DNA of 64,000 nt from Cristatella mucedo (lineage: Eukaryota > Bryozoa > Phylactolaemata > Cristatellidae), in assembly GCA_009760855.2 (NCBI GenBank), contig WPIO01000008.1:10085001-10149000 (forward strand), read 5' to 3'. The translations under genes were made by a program, and so were the position numbers. This document shows, piece after piece, positions 36,626-50,700 of the stretch (position 1 is the first letter of the stretch; each line of letters opens with the position of its first letter). The notes beneath the pieces were generated by a model. The model did no database searches and had not been told where the DNA came from. It worked only from the letters and a program-made list of their open reading frames with translations.

Positions 36626-37888
36626 ATCTCTGTCACTCCTCTCTCTAAGCATCCATCTATGTGTCTATATATCTATTACAGTGCCGTAAGTATTTACGCA
36701 GGCCAGCATTGTGTTCCTCGGACAGCTGACTCGTAATCCTCCCGATAAAGCTGTCGCCCAACAGCCGTCGAGTGCATCAAATGCAATTGCTTTGCAGCAC
36801 GTTAATACAAACACTCTGGACACTAATGCCAAGAATGCGATGCAGTGCTCCAATACATGCACCAAAAAAAGAGTCCCAAACCACGATCTTGCCATTGCTG
36901 TACTTCCCAGCGTACTGCAGGCAGTCGTCTCTGTATTACTCCCCTTTCACCAGGATACTCGAGACCGACGTTTGCTGCTACAGAACAGCTGAGATTTGGT
37001 TTCGTCTGTTAAATAAACCGAATACCAATCTTTAGGAGACACTTGGCTTGGTGTAGCAGCTTCCACTGACTGGGCTAGCTTGGCCGAGCTGGCCTACCAA
37101 TCTCGTACTGCAGCCATCTTCAGCAGACGATCCTCCGTGCAGCAGACGATCCGTGGCTCCTCGATGTCTTGTACCACAGCTGCCTAGGCAGCAGCTGCTG
37201 ACTATGACGCCCTATCTAGTGCACTTAGCCAAATTATGCCTGACACAACCTTTCCTCATTCTAGGTATGAGAGAGAGCAATCTTCCTATTGCTCCAGCCC
37301 TATACGTGAGGGGCTGCTATGCTAAGTCACCTTGGCCTTCAGCATGCTGCAGCCGAACCGGTTCCCACTAGATTGACCAAAAACGGTAATAGAATAGGCT
37401 ATAAGGTCATAAGCAACGAACACACATTCCCTTGCACTGAACAAAACTCGAATAGTAAACAGCTTCAAGGCTTGATTATGCCAATGCATAGAGATTTAAA
37501 AATGGAAAGTTCATGCCGTGAAATTGGTTGATTTCGACAGCTTCTGTTGGTATAGCTCATCGAAACCATGCCTGTATGTCTCTACAAGGTACGATCCCTA
37601 ATTTCTGTTGCAAGGGATGTCACTAATGAGCCTTTAAGCTGGTTGTCGCTTCGACAGAATAAGAATGGGGTCTCTCTTGGGTACATAAATAAATACTTTT
37701 GGCCCTGAGTGTATCTATCTATCTACCTGCATACGTATCTATGTACATACACATATATCGATAAATCAACCAATGCATTTACACATCTACCCACCTACAC
37801 ACCTACTTTACTACCTATCCATCTACCTATTATCTAGTATATTTTTTTACACATAATCCAGCTCTTCATACTGTCATACTGTCAATCT

Positions 37889-37978
<90 letters not shown>

Positions 37979-40900
37979 GGCTCAAGTACTATCCTCAAAT
38001 CCTTCAGACGGTACAGCATCAGTGCACCCCTGTGACTTAATGCCCGAAACAAGACATTGGCTAGTTGAGCAGAGCAGCTCCAAACAAAGCCTGCCCAAAG
38101 CTACGGGCCGGCATCAAGCAACCTTGCTGAGAATACACTATAAAAAAATCGCTTAACACTGCTCTGTTGCTGCTGTGGACGCACGTACACACTCACACAC
38201 AAACACTGCTCGTCAGAAACCACTTTTGGGGGCATCGAGCTGCAAATGCGGAAGGCCTGAGCACACTCCGCCACCGATTAGACCCGATTCCAGATCCAGA
38301 TCTGGATTCAGATCTGCTCACGCACCGTCCGTCTCGCGCAGCAATGACGAGTCGGTCTCGCGTAGAGCTGACGAGTCCGACTGATGATCTGTCATCGACA
38401 GCAACGAAGGTGACACAGCGTGCAACGTCACTGCCGCCGAATATCCGTCGGATTTCGGTGCGCTATCGCTACCCGTCGGGTACGAGTGGAGCGCGTCTCG
38501 CTCTTGCAGCAGCCGGAACACGAGTGCCTGCAGCTCCGTCACCTTGGCAAGCACGCCGTCTCGCTCGTGCGCGAGCTGAGCGATGCACCTGCATGCAGGC
38601 AGAGCACAGCGGCGCACAGATCACGATCCGACTCCGGAGGCAAGGCGGCCGAACTCGCAAGGCGCCCTCACAAGCAAGGCGGCCGTATGCGTGAGGCGGA
38701 CGAATACAGATCAGCTGCTCCTGTTACCGTTAACGGCCCCCTCCCACCCTTGGAGATGAGAAGGAAGGGCAGGGTGGCCAGCCAGTGCGCATCTCTGCAC
38801 ACCTGCCAAACACATTCACAAGTCGGACCCTGCAGTCGGACCGCTGAGTGACGCAGGTGAAAGGAGGAGAACAGGGACAGGCAGCGGCAGCCGGAAGAAG
38901 GAGCAGCGGTCGGCCGGCCGAGCGAGCTTAGGCACCTGTCCTTGGCCTCGGAGCGCTCCTTCATGACGGCTCGCTGCTGGTGATACATGGAGATATAGTC
39001 GCCGATCGTCTCCGCCTCGCCCTGCAGCTGTGCGTTCTCGTGCTGAAGCCGCTCGCTGGCGTCCAGCAGATCGGCGCGAAGCTGCGCCAGGGCGCTGAAC
39101 TTGTCCTGCATCGACCGGCCACGCAGACGTGACAGCCCGCGACGTGCTCCCCGTCCATTCAAGGTCGCTGACGATTGAGCTCAGGCCCCACCCCAGATTG
39201 CCATTGCGAATGCCGTCGCGATGATGCTGGCATGCACTCGAGATGCGTGCGCATGTGGGCATCTGCGTTCGAGAGCTAGTGCCAGCACTAAGGGGCATGA
39301 ACAAATAGGCACGCTTCTGGATTTCCTTGGGTTCAGCACGTAGGAGTCCTCCTGAGCAATAAGTTATGGACCAAAACTCTGCTTCTTGCTAGGCAATTAA
39401 GTCAAAAAGCCAATAGCCAATGAAAGCATAATTTTTTTTAGTACTTCCCATCAATTTACAGGCTTTAATTAGGTCAAAAAGCCAATAGCCAATGAAAGCA
39501 TAATGTTTTTAGTACTTACCATCAATTTGCAAGATTTCAAACAGTTACGTGTCTTTGTGAGCACACGTGTGCCCTCGAATCCACGGGTGTGTATTTGTGC
39601 ATGTATGGGTCACCAGCAAGTGCTAGCAGGTGCACACGGGCGCAGGTCTATGAGTGTGTGTGTGTGTGTGTGCATGTGCGAAATGTGCGCTTGTAAGCAT
39701 TTAAGTTTGCATGTATGCATTCTGCTCATCCGCACGTGCACGTGGAACAAGCGAAGCTATGCTCGAGTGGGCTTCCCTGGGAAGGAGGCATGGGTCGTGA
39801 TCGTGCATGAGGGCAATCGCTGCTGCCTCATCGCATGCACGATCACGTCAACGTCTAGCATACCAGACAAACGAGGCAGCGTCTGAACATGGCATGGTAT
39901 CAGAAGCTGAAAAGGGACAATCCTATTATTGGCAAGATTCAAACTGGGGGGAGGGGCTAGGAGTCTGGGTGTCAAAACATTTTTAGACCCACTGCACTAA
40001 CCACTCATCAACAGCAGAGGTAAACCTAGGCAGGCAGGAAATGGAGGTTGCTATGGCTACTGTAGAGGCAATTAGCAAATGTAAAGCGCCTAGAAGGAGA
40101 TTGAGTTCTCTGAGGGCGCTTTATCAAGTTTACTATTATTATTATTATTATTATTAATTAAAGTGTGCTGGCGCCGACTCGGATCAACATGTGCCAAACA
40201 CGAAGCACAATGCTGGCTGGTAAGTGACTGGCAATGAGTAGGCACCACCCTCATGCAGCAGTGAAGAAGGAGGAAGGGTAGGAGGAAGAGAAGGAGGAAG
40301 GGAAGGAGGAAGGAATGGAGGAAGAGAAAGAGGAAGGAAAGGAGGAAGGAAAGGAGGAAGAAAAGGAAGAAGAAAAGGAGGAAGAAAAGGAGGAAGGAAA
40401 TGAGGAAGAAAAGGAGGAAGAAAAGGAGGAAGGAAATGAGGAAGGAAATGAGGAAGGAAATGAGGAAGGAAATGAGGAAGGGAAGGAAGAAGGGAAGGAG
40501 GAAGGGAAGGAGGAAGGGAAGGAGGAAGGAAAGGAGGAAGGGAAGGAGGAAGGGAAGGAGGAAGGGAAGGAGGAAGGGAAGGAACAAGGGAAGGAAAAAG
40601 GGAAGGGAAAAGGGAAGGGAAAAGGGAAGGGCCCTGCCGGAGGCAGATGGGCGGCCGAGCACAACAAAGGACGCAGCAGGTTGAATGACAGCTTTCGAGC
40701 ATCCTTCCACCCCGATTCGACACGCGCACTCCTTTGAATGCGATGCCCGCCAGCAATCGAACGCTCAGCACAAACGTGAATTTCAAATGGATTCTTGCGA
40801 TCGCAGCTAGAAGCACGGCGGTAGCACACCTGTAACCACTGGTAAACTGCATGTAAACCACATGGTAAACACATTGTTGTGGGACCGACACTAAACGGCT

Positions 40901-41530
40901 GGCTGAGTCGCAAAGGGCAGCAGGTTGCTTGCCGGCCAGACGGCAAATAGAGCGGTGTCGCCGTCGGCAGCCAGAGCTCCGATTAGAGGCAGAGAAATAA
41001 GTGCCGACGAGCCGGCAGGACGAGGCCGGCAGCACCGGATGAGAGGGTGGCAGCCGAGCGCGGCGGCGCCGAGGCCGCTCGACAGCAGTGTCGGCCAGCA
41101 AAGCCAGCGCAGGTGCCGGCAGAGAGCGTCTCCTTGCACACTTTTGCGAGCGCCCACCTGGAGTAGCAGCATGGAGTTCTCGAGCGTGCGGTACTGCTCG
41201 AGCGGCACAAACTCCGCCGAGCTCAGCGAGTCGTCGTGCGAAAACGGCGCCGCTGCTGCGGCATCTAGCAGTGACGGCCTGCTGTTGGCGACCTGCTGCA
41301 CGAGCAGCTCGTTCTCGTGCTTCATCTCCTCGTACTGAGCAAGGACCTGGTTGCGCTCCATCTCCAGTTGCCTTATGGCAGCCGACAACGACGCGACCTG
41401 TGCACGGGCGACGGCAGCATCAGAGCAGAGAACCGAGCAACGAACAACGAGAGCCCGGCAAGCCTTCGGGAGGGGGAGGTCAAGGGCATTCAGCCGTTAG
41501 CAACGAGGTGGCTTCCTCTCTCTATCCCTC

Positions 41531-41563
<33 letters not shown>

Positions 41564-41713
41564 CTGTCTCTCCCTCTTTCTCCAAAAGTCTCTGCCTGTG
41601 CCTGTCTAGTTCTGTCTCAACATCTTTCTGTCTCTTGCTTATCTGCCTTTGTGTCTCTCTGCTATGTCTCCATGTCCATAATCTCTCTCTGTCTCTGTCT
41701 CTCTGTCTGTCTC

Positions 41714-41765
<52 letters not shown>

Positions 41766-44700
41766 TCTGATTATAAGGCCAACCATTGGCCGACGAAGTG
41801 CTCGGCTACAGGACGGCGAGCCCTACAGTGTCCTACCATCTCCTGGCTCCTAGCCCAGTCGCGATGGTGAACTTGATCGTCACCGTCCGCGCTGTCGGTG
41901 CTCGCCGTTGGAGCGTTGGCAGCCTGAACGACAAGCCTTCGCAGGTCGCCATTCTGCCGAGTCAATGCGGTGACAGCTTCCTGCACAAGCGAACGAACGA
42001 AGAATGAAAAGTGAGCATGCACGACGCCGAAAGAACGAACGGGGAGGGGTCTCCATCATAACGAAAACGACAGAATCGTGCCGTTTTCGAAAGGGTCTCT
42101 AAGCCGGGCCACCTGCACGAGCACAGGCTTTAGAAGCAGACGGCTGGACGACAGCATCGGCCATAACAAGAGCTCGAACAGCAGAGCACGTGAAACAGCG
42201 AGCTCAAATGCAATGGTCAGATCCAGCTCAGAGAGGCAGGCGGGAGGCCGCCGCAAATGCTCGGGCGAGGACACCGGCGGTGGACAGCTTTGTCATGAGC
42301 GTGTCACTCTTTGCGCGCTCATGCGTCACAGACTGGGGTCTAGTGTCCCAATGAGACTACAACGAAGTCTAGTGAGCATGGCTTGACTCGATATATGAAG
42401 TCGCCCAGGCATGAAGTGCCTGCTTTGCACATCATTCACGGTTGCATAAAACAAGCATTTCAAGGGAGAATGTCAAGAAAATATCTATAAAATTTGTCCG
42501 ACAATCGAATGTGTTTGTGGTACCTTTCGAAAGACAAATATGTTAGAACTGGGATCGGAAGTTCTAAGGAATTCCACGTGAAAGAAAAATCACTTATGCC
42601 AACCATGCCTAACCCGGATGTAAACCGGAAGCAACAAATCTACAAATAAAAGATTTACCAATCTCTGCATCATATGCGACTTGTATCCCAACTTGTCGAA
42701 CCTTGGTAGATCGCTATAGATGCTTGAAGCTTGTTGAGGTGCATATTTGTGACTTTTATGCAGCTTCATTTCCAGGGTTGGTTGGTGCCTTGTAAATTAA
42801 ATAACCTAATATTTCGTATCGGAATGAAATTTGAAATGCAAGTTCAGCTCTGCTTCTTTTACCCTAGTTTTAATTATTTTGATTTCGGTTTGATAAATTT
42901 GGCTGTATACGTCATCAAACGTCCTGGAGCTTTATTTTCCGTAATCGTGGACATATAGAACCAATTGCATCAAACCGAAATCAAAGATATTAAAAACTAA
43001 AGCAGAGCTGAACTCACATTTCAAATTACACTACGATACGTGTAATACTAGTGAGATTATTTAATTTACAAGGCACCAACCAACCCTGGAAATGAAGCTG
43101 CATAAAAGTCACAAATATGCACCTCAACAAGCTTCAAGCATCTATAGCGATCTACCAAGGTTCGACAAGTTGGGATACAAGTCGCATATGATGCAGGGAT
43201 CGGTAAATCTTTTATTTGTAGATTTGTTGCTTCCGGTTTACATCCGGGTTAGACGTGGTTTGCATAACGAATTTTTCCTTTCATGCAGAAGTTGTCAGAA
43301 TTTCCGATCCCAGTTCTAACATATTTGTCTTTCGAAAGGTACCATAGACACGTATTCGATTGCCGGAGAAATGTTATTTTCTTGACTTTCCCGCTTTAAG
43401 TAATTCATTTTATCCTCAAGGAAAAAAGTTAACACAATTATAAACAAACTCATTTATATAGCAGCAGAAGAGGCCTTTACGGCTTGCAGTGGGCAATCAA
43501 GAATCGCCCACAGCAGGACCCGAAAGCTCGACCTGGATCGTGAAGAGGGAGCACCTAACCCCTGGGCTAAGACCTTGGGTCCAGGCCTAGATATTAAAAT
43601 CAAACAGTAGCGTTATGGCCCCAAGCCAGGAAGGCCAGCGAGCTGCAGCTATGAAAACAGCCCGTGTAAGTACTTGAAGGAAAATTAACATGGATTAAGA
43701 AAATGCTGCAAAGAACAGGCTAGTTTTAAGTGGCCCTGGTTTGGCCCAGGGGTTCCACTCGCCTTTAACAACTCTGGTCAAGATGAATGCATTTGATGAC
43801 CGAGGTCGTGGGCTCGAGCCCTGCGGCATATGTGAAGCGCCTGGATAGAGACTACGGTCTCTTAGGGGCTATACAAATACAGTACATGTATATATATCTA
43901 AGTTTCCCTGTAAATATCAAGACAGGGAATGTTGTAATGTCAGTCGGTAGCAAGTTGCCAGTGTTGGGAGCATAGGAGCTGATGGCACGTTCTCTAAATA
44001 AGTTGAGATTGTCTATCAGCACAGCTAAACGATCTGAGTCGGAAGAACCTGGTGGTAAGGAGGGAATATCAAGAAAATACTGATAAAGCTGGTCTGCCAA
44101 CTGAGTATTTGTTTAGTGTATTTTTCAAAAGACAAACTTGTTAGAAATGGGATCACGAGATGTCCACGATTCTAAAAAATAAAGCTCCGGACGTTTGAAG
44201 ACATGTGCAGCAAACTGTATCTCACTTAAATCAGAAGTTTTTCTAAAATCTGCCATTCAACCAGAGCTGAACTGCACAGCAAATTTCACCCTGGTACTTG
44301 AAGGCAATCAAGTGATTTTGCAAGGCATCAAGCTACAACAAAAATGAAGCTGTATAAAAGTCACGAGCACGCACCTCAATAAGTGTCACACATTTAGCTC
44401 GATCTACTAAGGTTCAGAAAGTCATGATACAAGCCGAATTACTATGGTGCAGATCTGTAAATTTGTCCTTTGTAGATATGTTGCTTCCGGTTTAATCCGG
44501 GTTATGCATGGCTTGCATAAAAAAATCAGTTTTTCTTTTATGTTGAAGTCGTCAGAACTTCCGATCCCATTTCTAACATGCTTATCTTTTGAAAGGTACC
44601 ATAAATAAATATTTGGTTGCCGGACCAAAATTATAATAATCTTAACATTCCCCTCCCTGTAAGCTAGGAAGCCTAAGCAGTATGTATTTCAGAAATGTAA

Positions 44701-47700
44701 GCCGAAGCATTAGAATGAAGAGACCGAAGAGGTAATGACAGCTCACTGAAGTCGACACACTGCTGGACAGTTGCTACCAGCATAGCGAGCAAGAGCCCAG
44801 AACTCAGAACCCAGTCAACTTCACTGACCAAAGGCTGCTGAAGCAAATCCACAGTATACCCACTATTTCAATGCAGTAATGGCTTCAAAAAAAGAAAAAT
44901 TACACGCATTTCATCAATGGATGGCAAAAAACCCAAGCGCTTATTACAGTGCCACTGATTACATAAGTGCCATCTAATCTTGTTATCGGCTAGGAGAAAG
45001 CTGGCATTGACTATGCAGTCACGCTCTATGCACTATGAAACAGTTGGCCAAACGTTCCTGCTGCTAACTTAATGATTTGAAACTATGACCTCAAGGTCAA
45101 CGATAAGCAAATATGCCATGGGCTCTCACTCTCTCTGCTGTCTGTCTGGCAGTCTCTCTATCTGACTTTACTGATTTTCTAATCTCTCTCTCTCTCTCTC
45201 TCTCTCTCCCCTACCCTTGCGATGAGCACACACCAACCATCACAGCCTGGCTTTAGTTGCTAGGTAAGTAAGGCAATACTCATTGGGTGTGTAAGAATTT
45301 CAGCAACAAAAACCTGAAAACTGGGGTCTTTGAAGTGAGCAAGCATATTTATCTCGGAAAACTGGTTGAGAGCGACCTAAGCCATGTTCTAACAGACTGC
45401 TGACGACTCCCAACGTGAGTCACATCGCTAACGAATAACCACACGAACTTCGGGCGCCTTCTTTACAGAGAAAATGGCACCGTTTGGTAAGCTTTCTCCA
45501 AGTCGGCTAGAACAGGTACATACAAAAGTCAAACCGTCTGCCAGATCCACCCAGCCCTACACGTTAAAGACACGTCGAAGCGATCGACAAAAGGAAAACA
45601 CGTCACGTGCCGACCTTGCGAGCTGAACCAGTGACCTCACGGAAACAAGGTAGGAGTCAGACCATCTTACACATTTCAAGACGATCCAGCACGAGCAAGC
45701 AAGAAAAAATCCACAGCACGAGCAGCGCCATCCTTCAAACGCCGTCTCGGCAACAGGCTGATGTCGTCGCCTAGTGCCCGGTCGGACAGCTGCGCAGCTT
45801 AGCGGACAGTAGTGGGGAAGCGGACAGTAGTGGGGAAGCGTGCTCCACCGGTCCGGGGGAGGGAGGGGCGCCGACACCGGAAGCTGACAAGCTGCGGCGA
45901 CTGCGCCGGAAGCCCTAGGCTGCGGCTGCGCCAGGCAGCAGAGCGCGCGGCTGCGGCGGCGTGCACCTGACTGGCGTGCAGCTCTCGCTGCAGCGTCTCG
46001 ACGAGCTGAGCCTGTGCCTCGTAGTGACGTATGCGGTCGGCGAGCTGGTCTTGCTGGAACACGAGCCGCGCGGCTCGCGCCTCGCCCTCCTCGACGCGCT
46101 CCAGTCGACGGCCGCGCTCCTCCAGCTCGGCCAGCGCAGCCGTGTGCTCAGATTCGAGCTGCTCGAGGCGAGAGGCGAGCTCGCGAGCTGAGTGCTCCTG
46201 AGACTGCAGGCGCGTCGCCGTGTCCATATTGTCGTTGGTGATGGCGACGAACCTGCGGACCCAGACGAGCGAACGAGTGAGCGTCACGAGCGGTCCGAGG
46301 ACGGCCAACAAGAGCAATGCACGAGGTCGAAGGTTGCGGCTGGTGGCAAGCCGAAGCGAACAGCTTCGCTGGAGCCGCCGTGGCGTGCCTCGCCCACCGA
46401 ACCCAGCCGGGAGGACATGGGCCAGCGGCAGTCAAGCGGAGCAAACGCCAGCAATAAGAGAGACGGCCACGAGGATGCGGCGCTGGCAACCGGGCAATGC
46501 TGCCGCAATGCTATACGATCACGGCCGAAAGAGAAAGGGATTGACTGGCAACTTCTGACACTACGGGGAAGGGGGGGGCACAGGCAGCCAGAACACCCCT
46601 GCAGGCAGCCACTACAAACGAAAAGTAAAAGGGTTCGCTAGCGACATCAGCCCGGAGTCTGCCGAGGTGTGCCGACCAAAGCTGTGCTCTGCAAGCTCAT
46701 CCGTCGGTAGATCGGAGAGGATGCGACTGGTTAAATAGGAGATCTCAACGACGCCAGGCGCAACCACACCGAGACAGACAGAGCCAGCAGTACACCATTT
46801 AAACGCTTCGCTTTCCTCTCTGTCTCTCTTTCTCTCTCCCTCTCTCTGTCTCTGTCTGTCTGTCTCACTGTCTCTGTCTCTCTCTGTCTCTCTCGGACGC
46901 AGAGTGGTGGCCATCCATCGGCCTGAGCTGGCCCGGGGCTCACTCACCGATTCTGCAGCTCCTCCAGCTGCGCCTTGAGCTCTCGGTTCTGCGACAGAGC
47001 GCGGCTCAGCGCCGTCTTGTCGCTCTGCGTCGCGTCCAGCAGCCGCTGCCTGCTCTCTTGCTCGTCTTGCAGCCGCTCGGAGAGCGACTCGAGCTCCGAC
47101 AGACGCTCCTCGCGCTCCTCCAGCAGCCTGCGAGCGTGCAAGGACAGCAAGAGTGCGCGCTGCTTCCCGCGGCGAGGCTCAGTGCGCGCCGATCCGCTCC
47201 AGCTGCGCTGGAGGAGGCAGAGATGGGGGAGGTAAAAAAGGAAGTGGCGACGGAGGCTCACTTGGACAGCTGTGCATTATCGGCAGACAGGACGTCGCAG
47301 TTTCGAGCGACCGCCTCCAGCTGCTGCCGAAGCAGCTCGCAGTGAGCCAGCAGCTCCTCGACCTTCACGTCGTGGCGTGCCGCCGTGGTGGCTGCTGAAG
47401 AGGCCGCAGAGGCCTGCTCGCCCTCTCTGTCGGCTGGTGCCTCAGCCGTCGACTCGTCTAGATTTGGAAAGCGGATCTCATCCGCACACCGAGCAAGCCC
47501 AGCTACGAGCTGGCGTGGCAGTCCGCAAGCAAAGTCGGTCAGCAGCGACGGGTGGCGCACGATCGGGAAGGACTTCTACTAGCGGGAGAGGAGAAGGTGG
47601 GGTGCTGTGGGCAGGATGGGAGGAGGCGTGGACCGAGAGGTGGTGACGATCGGCGGCCGATGCGATCTCGCAGATGGACGGGGCGAGGGGCACAGGCCCC

Positions 47701-50700
47701 CCGGGGCACCAGAGTGCTCTTAGTGCTTGCATGCCGTGCCGCCGCGAGCGCTAGCTGGCAAAGCATGACGGGGTGTTGGCACCAAGGCCGGCGTACCTCC
47801 ACTCCTACTGGCGGCAGCTGCTGCTCTCTGCGCTTCCAGTTCGTTCGCTCTGGCCTGTGCAGCATCTCGGTCGGCAAGCGCTTGCTGCAGCTGCAAGAGA
47901 AGAATAAAGGAGTGGCAGCAGCGACACTTCCCCAGCCACTTCTGCTGCTGCCATGCCCCCCCCCCCCGGCAGCAGAAGGACTGGCCACGGAAACTACAGC
48001 AAACACCGACCGGCGGAGGCAGAGAGCCGCACGGGCTGACTCACCTGAGCCGCGTAGTGCTGGTACCGATCTTCCATGGCGCTGATGACCTGGGTGTACT
48101 GTGCGGTGAGCTGCTCCCGCTCCGCCGCCAGCCGCCGGTACGCATCCTCGTACTGTGCGCGGGAGACGTGCGGTGGGTTTGCGAGCGTCAGGCGACGAGG
48201 CCAGCGCCCGGGCAGGCCTGACCGCAGCCAATCGGCTACTAGCAGCGAGCGGCGACAGATCACTATGCTGCCTCGGTTGGCAAAAGTGCTCGCCACCGGC
48301 TGGTGAGTTTTGCATGCACGAATGAAAAAGGAAGAGAGAGACAGAGAGCAGGCGCTGCCGCCCCTCGAGCGTGCGAGGCAGCAGTGCGCAGCAAAAAAAA
48401 CAGGGGCCGGTGAACATGCAAGCAGCCACACGATGGTGGCAGCGGCCTCGCGAAAAGCTGCGGCATCAGCAGGGCCCGGTTCTTTCTCCTCTCGGAGGCG
48501 TGCTGACCTGCATGACTTTCTCATACAGCTCGGCCTTCTCACGCCTGAGCTCTTCCGTCTGCTGCGCATAGAGGCTCATCTCCTCGGCCCCGCCGCTGCT
48601 TCCGCCGGATAGCTGCAGCGGTGGAAGCAGCAAGGCTGCGCTGCGGACCGCACCCAACTGCGGGGGGGGGGGGGGGGGTGAGTGCCGCGGTCCGGGTGCA
48701 GCGGGCCACCTCACAGCTGCCGCTAGGCGAGAGCGGGCTCGTGCCAGCGTGAGACCGGGAGTGCTGCCTCCTGGCGTCCTTTGCACATTCGGCTGCACGT
48801 ACCTGCTGCACGTAGGCAATCGACATGTCCAGCTTGCCGGACAGGTCGGTGACAGAGGCCTCCAGCTCGCCGCACTGCGCCGCCTTGGACTCGAGCTGGA
48901 CAGTCAGCTCCGACTTCTGCTGCAGCAGCTCCTCGAGCTCCTTGCTGCAGAGCGGAGCGAGCGCTGCTGCAGACAGCGAGCGCCCGGCAGCAGCAGGCAT
49001 TCGCAGACGTGGCAGGGGGGCCTGCCGCCACAGCAGCAGCAGCTTGGAGCTCTGTCCCGGCGCTCTGCTGTCCTCCGACTGCCCATATACGCCCTTCCGC
49101 CAACTCCGGAACAGCATTTGGCCGAATTCTTACCACTACTGCCACACCACCACCGGCATCGCCTACAGCTGCCGCAGCATTAGCACCGTGCAGCGTGCTA
49201 ATGCACCGTCCTGATGGCAGCTCCACAAATCCCATGGACATCAGTTGGTCGTGCCTCCCCCAACTCGTGCTAACTGGACAGCTGTCGTGACATATGTGTT
49301 ATGCAGCAGCACATAACATCATGTCCTCCTTGTACTTCGACCACGTTGTAGAAAAAATTGATGCCTCACTGGGCAACTCCAATGCAGCACCAGCACCAGG
49401 AGTAGCAATTGCAGCACAATCCCGATGTGCAAGCAATTCTAGGTAGGATCTCACTAATGTAGGCGCGTGCTAATGAGTGTGACTGTGTGTCTCTGTGTGC
49501 GTGCAGGGAGGAGCTTGCACAGCCACGGAAGGCATTAATTTATGCAAATAAGGTAGAGCTCGGTTGAAGCCTAGTCAAAATGGGCAGGCTCAGCGATATG
49601 TATAATAGTCTTTAAATGTAAGCAGATCTGTAGCCAATCTCAGACACTTGCGGCAGCCTGTTCTATAAGTCAGGCAGGATAATAATACTAACAATAATAA
49701 TACATTTGATATAGCGCTCTCAAAGAACTCAATCTCTTTCTAGGTGCTTTACATTTGCTGCAAAGGAAACAGGATCGAATGGTGAGTGGTAGCATGCTCG
49801 ATAAACAACGTGAATAACGTGATTAGGGGTGACATGCACACTGTCAGCATGCAAGTGTGGTTAGTGGCAGCATGCACAGAGTCAGCATGCATAAGCACAT
49901 ACAGGACCAACCACCGGTACCCACTAAATGCCGTGATAAATAGATGTTTCTAAATTCTTTTTAAATATGTATAAGTCAGGAGATGTCGTGACGGAAGTCA
50001 GGAGTGAGTTCCAGACTTTAGAAGCATACGAACTAAAGGCACGGCCTCCAAAGGGTTTGAGGTTTAAACGAAGTATATGTATACAGTTAGACTCCTAAAA
50101 GCTTGCGGTACGATGCTAAGCCTGGTGGGGGAGTAGATCTTATAGGTAGGCTTGAGTAAAAAAATGAAGGGATCAGAGAGTAAGCGACAAAACCTTGAAG
50201 TCGATGCGTTGCTTGACTTGGGAACCAGTGTAGGTGGGCAAGATGTGGTGAGATGTGGCAACTGCGCCGCTCACGATAGACTAGCCTAGCTGCAGAGTTC
50301 TGCACCAACTGTAAGCGTCTGATTGTACATGCCGGTAGACCAGCAAGCAGTGAGTTACAGAAGTCAAGAATGTCACAAATGCATGGACCAATTCAGGTGT
50401 GGTATCCCTGTCTAATCAAGCCTGAATTGTAGCAATGCTACGTAGCTGAAAGTTGCAGACTTATCTGTGGAGCTGATGCGGTCGTCTAACGAAAGGTCAC
50501 TTTGGAATATGACACCTAGATTTCGTGCACATTCAACAAGAGATAAGCTGGCAGAGCCGATTGTGAGCATGAGCCTTGCCAATTTCTGAATCACACTTGG
50601 TTTGCCCATAACTAGTAATTTGTTTTTATCATCATTCAATTTAAGAAAGTTTGCTGCCATCCATGTGCAAATGTCATCAATACATGCAGAAAGTTGAGGT

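Noticed and set aside
38668-39304. Overlapping minus-strand ORFs of 162-164 codons
   Set aside because: Only the exon 15 portion matches GM130; the extensions are intron read-through without homology.
40090-41101. Minus-strand ORFs of 206-305 codons rich in Pro/Ser/Phe/Leu
   Set aside because: Translation of the 12-bp purine minisatellite with unrelated flanks; every frame of such a repeat stays open.
47539-48429. 296-codon minus-strand ORF
   Set aside because: It runs across GOLGA2 exons 8 and 9 and their introns in a different frame from the exons; a GC-rich shadow.
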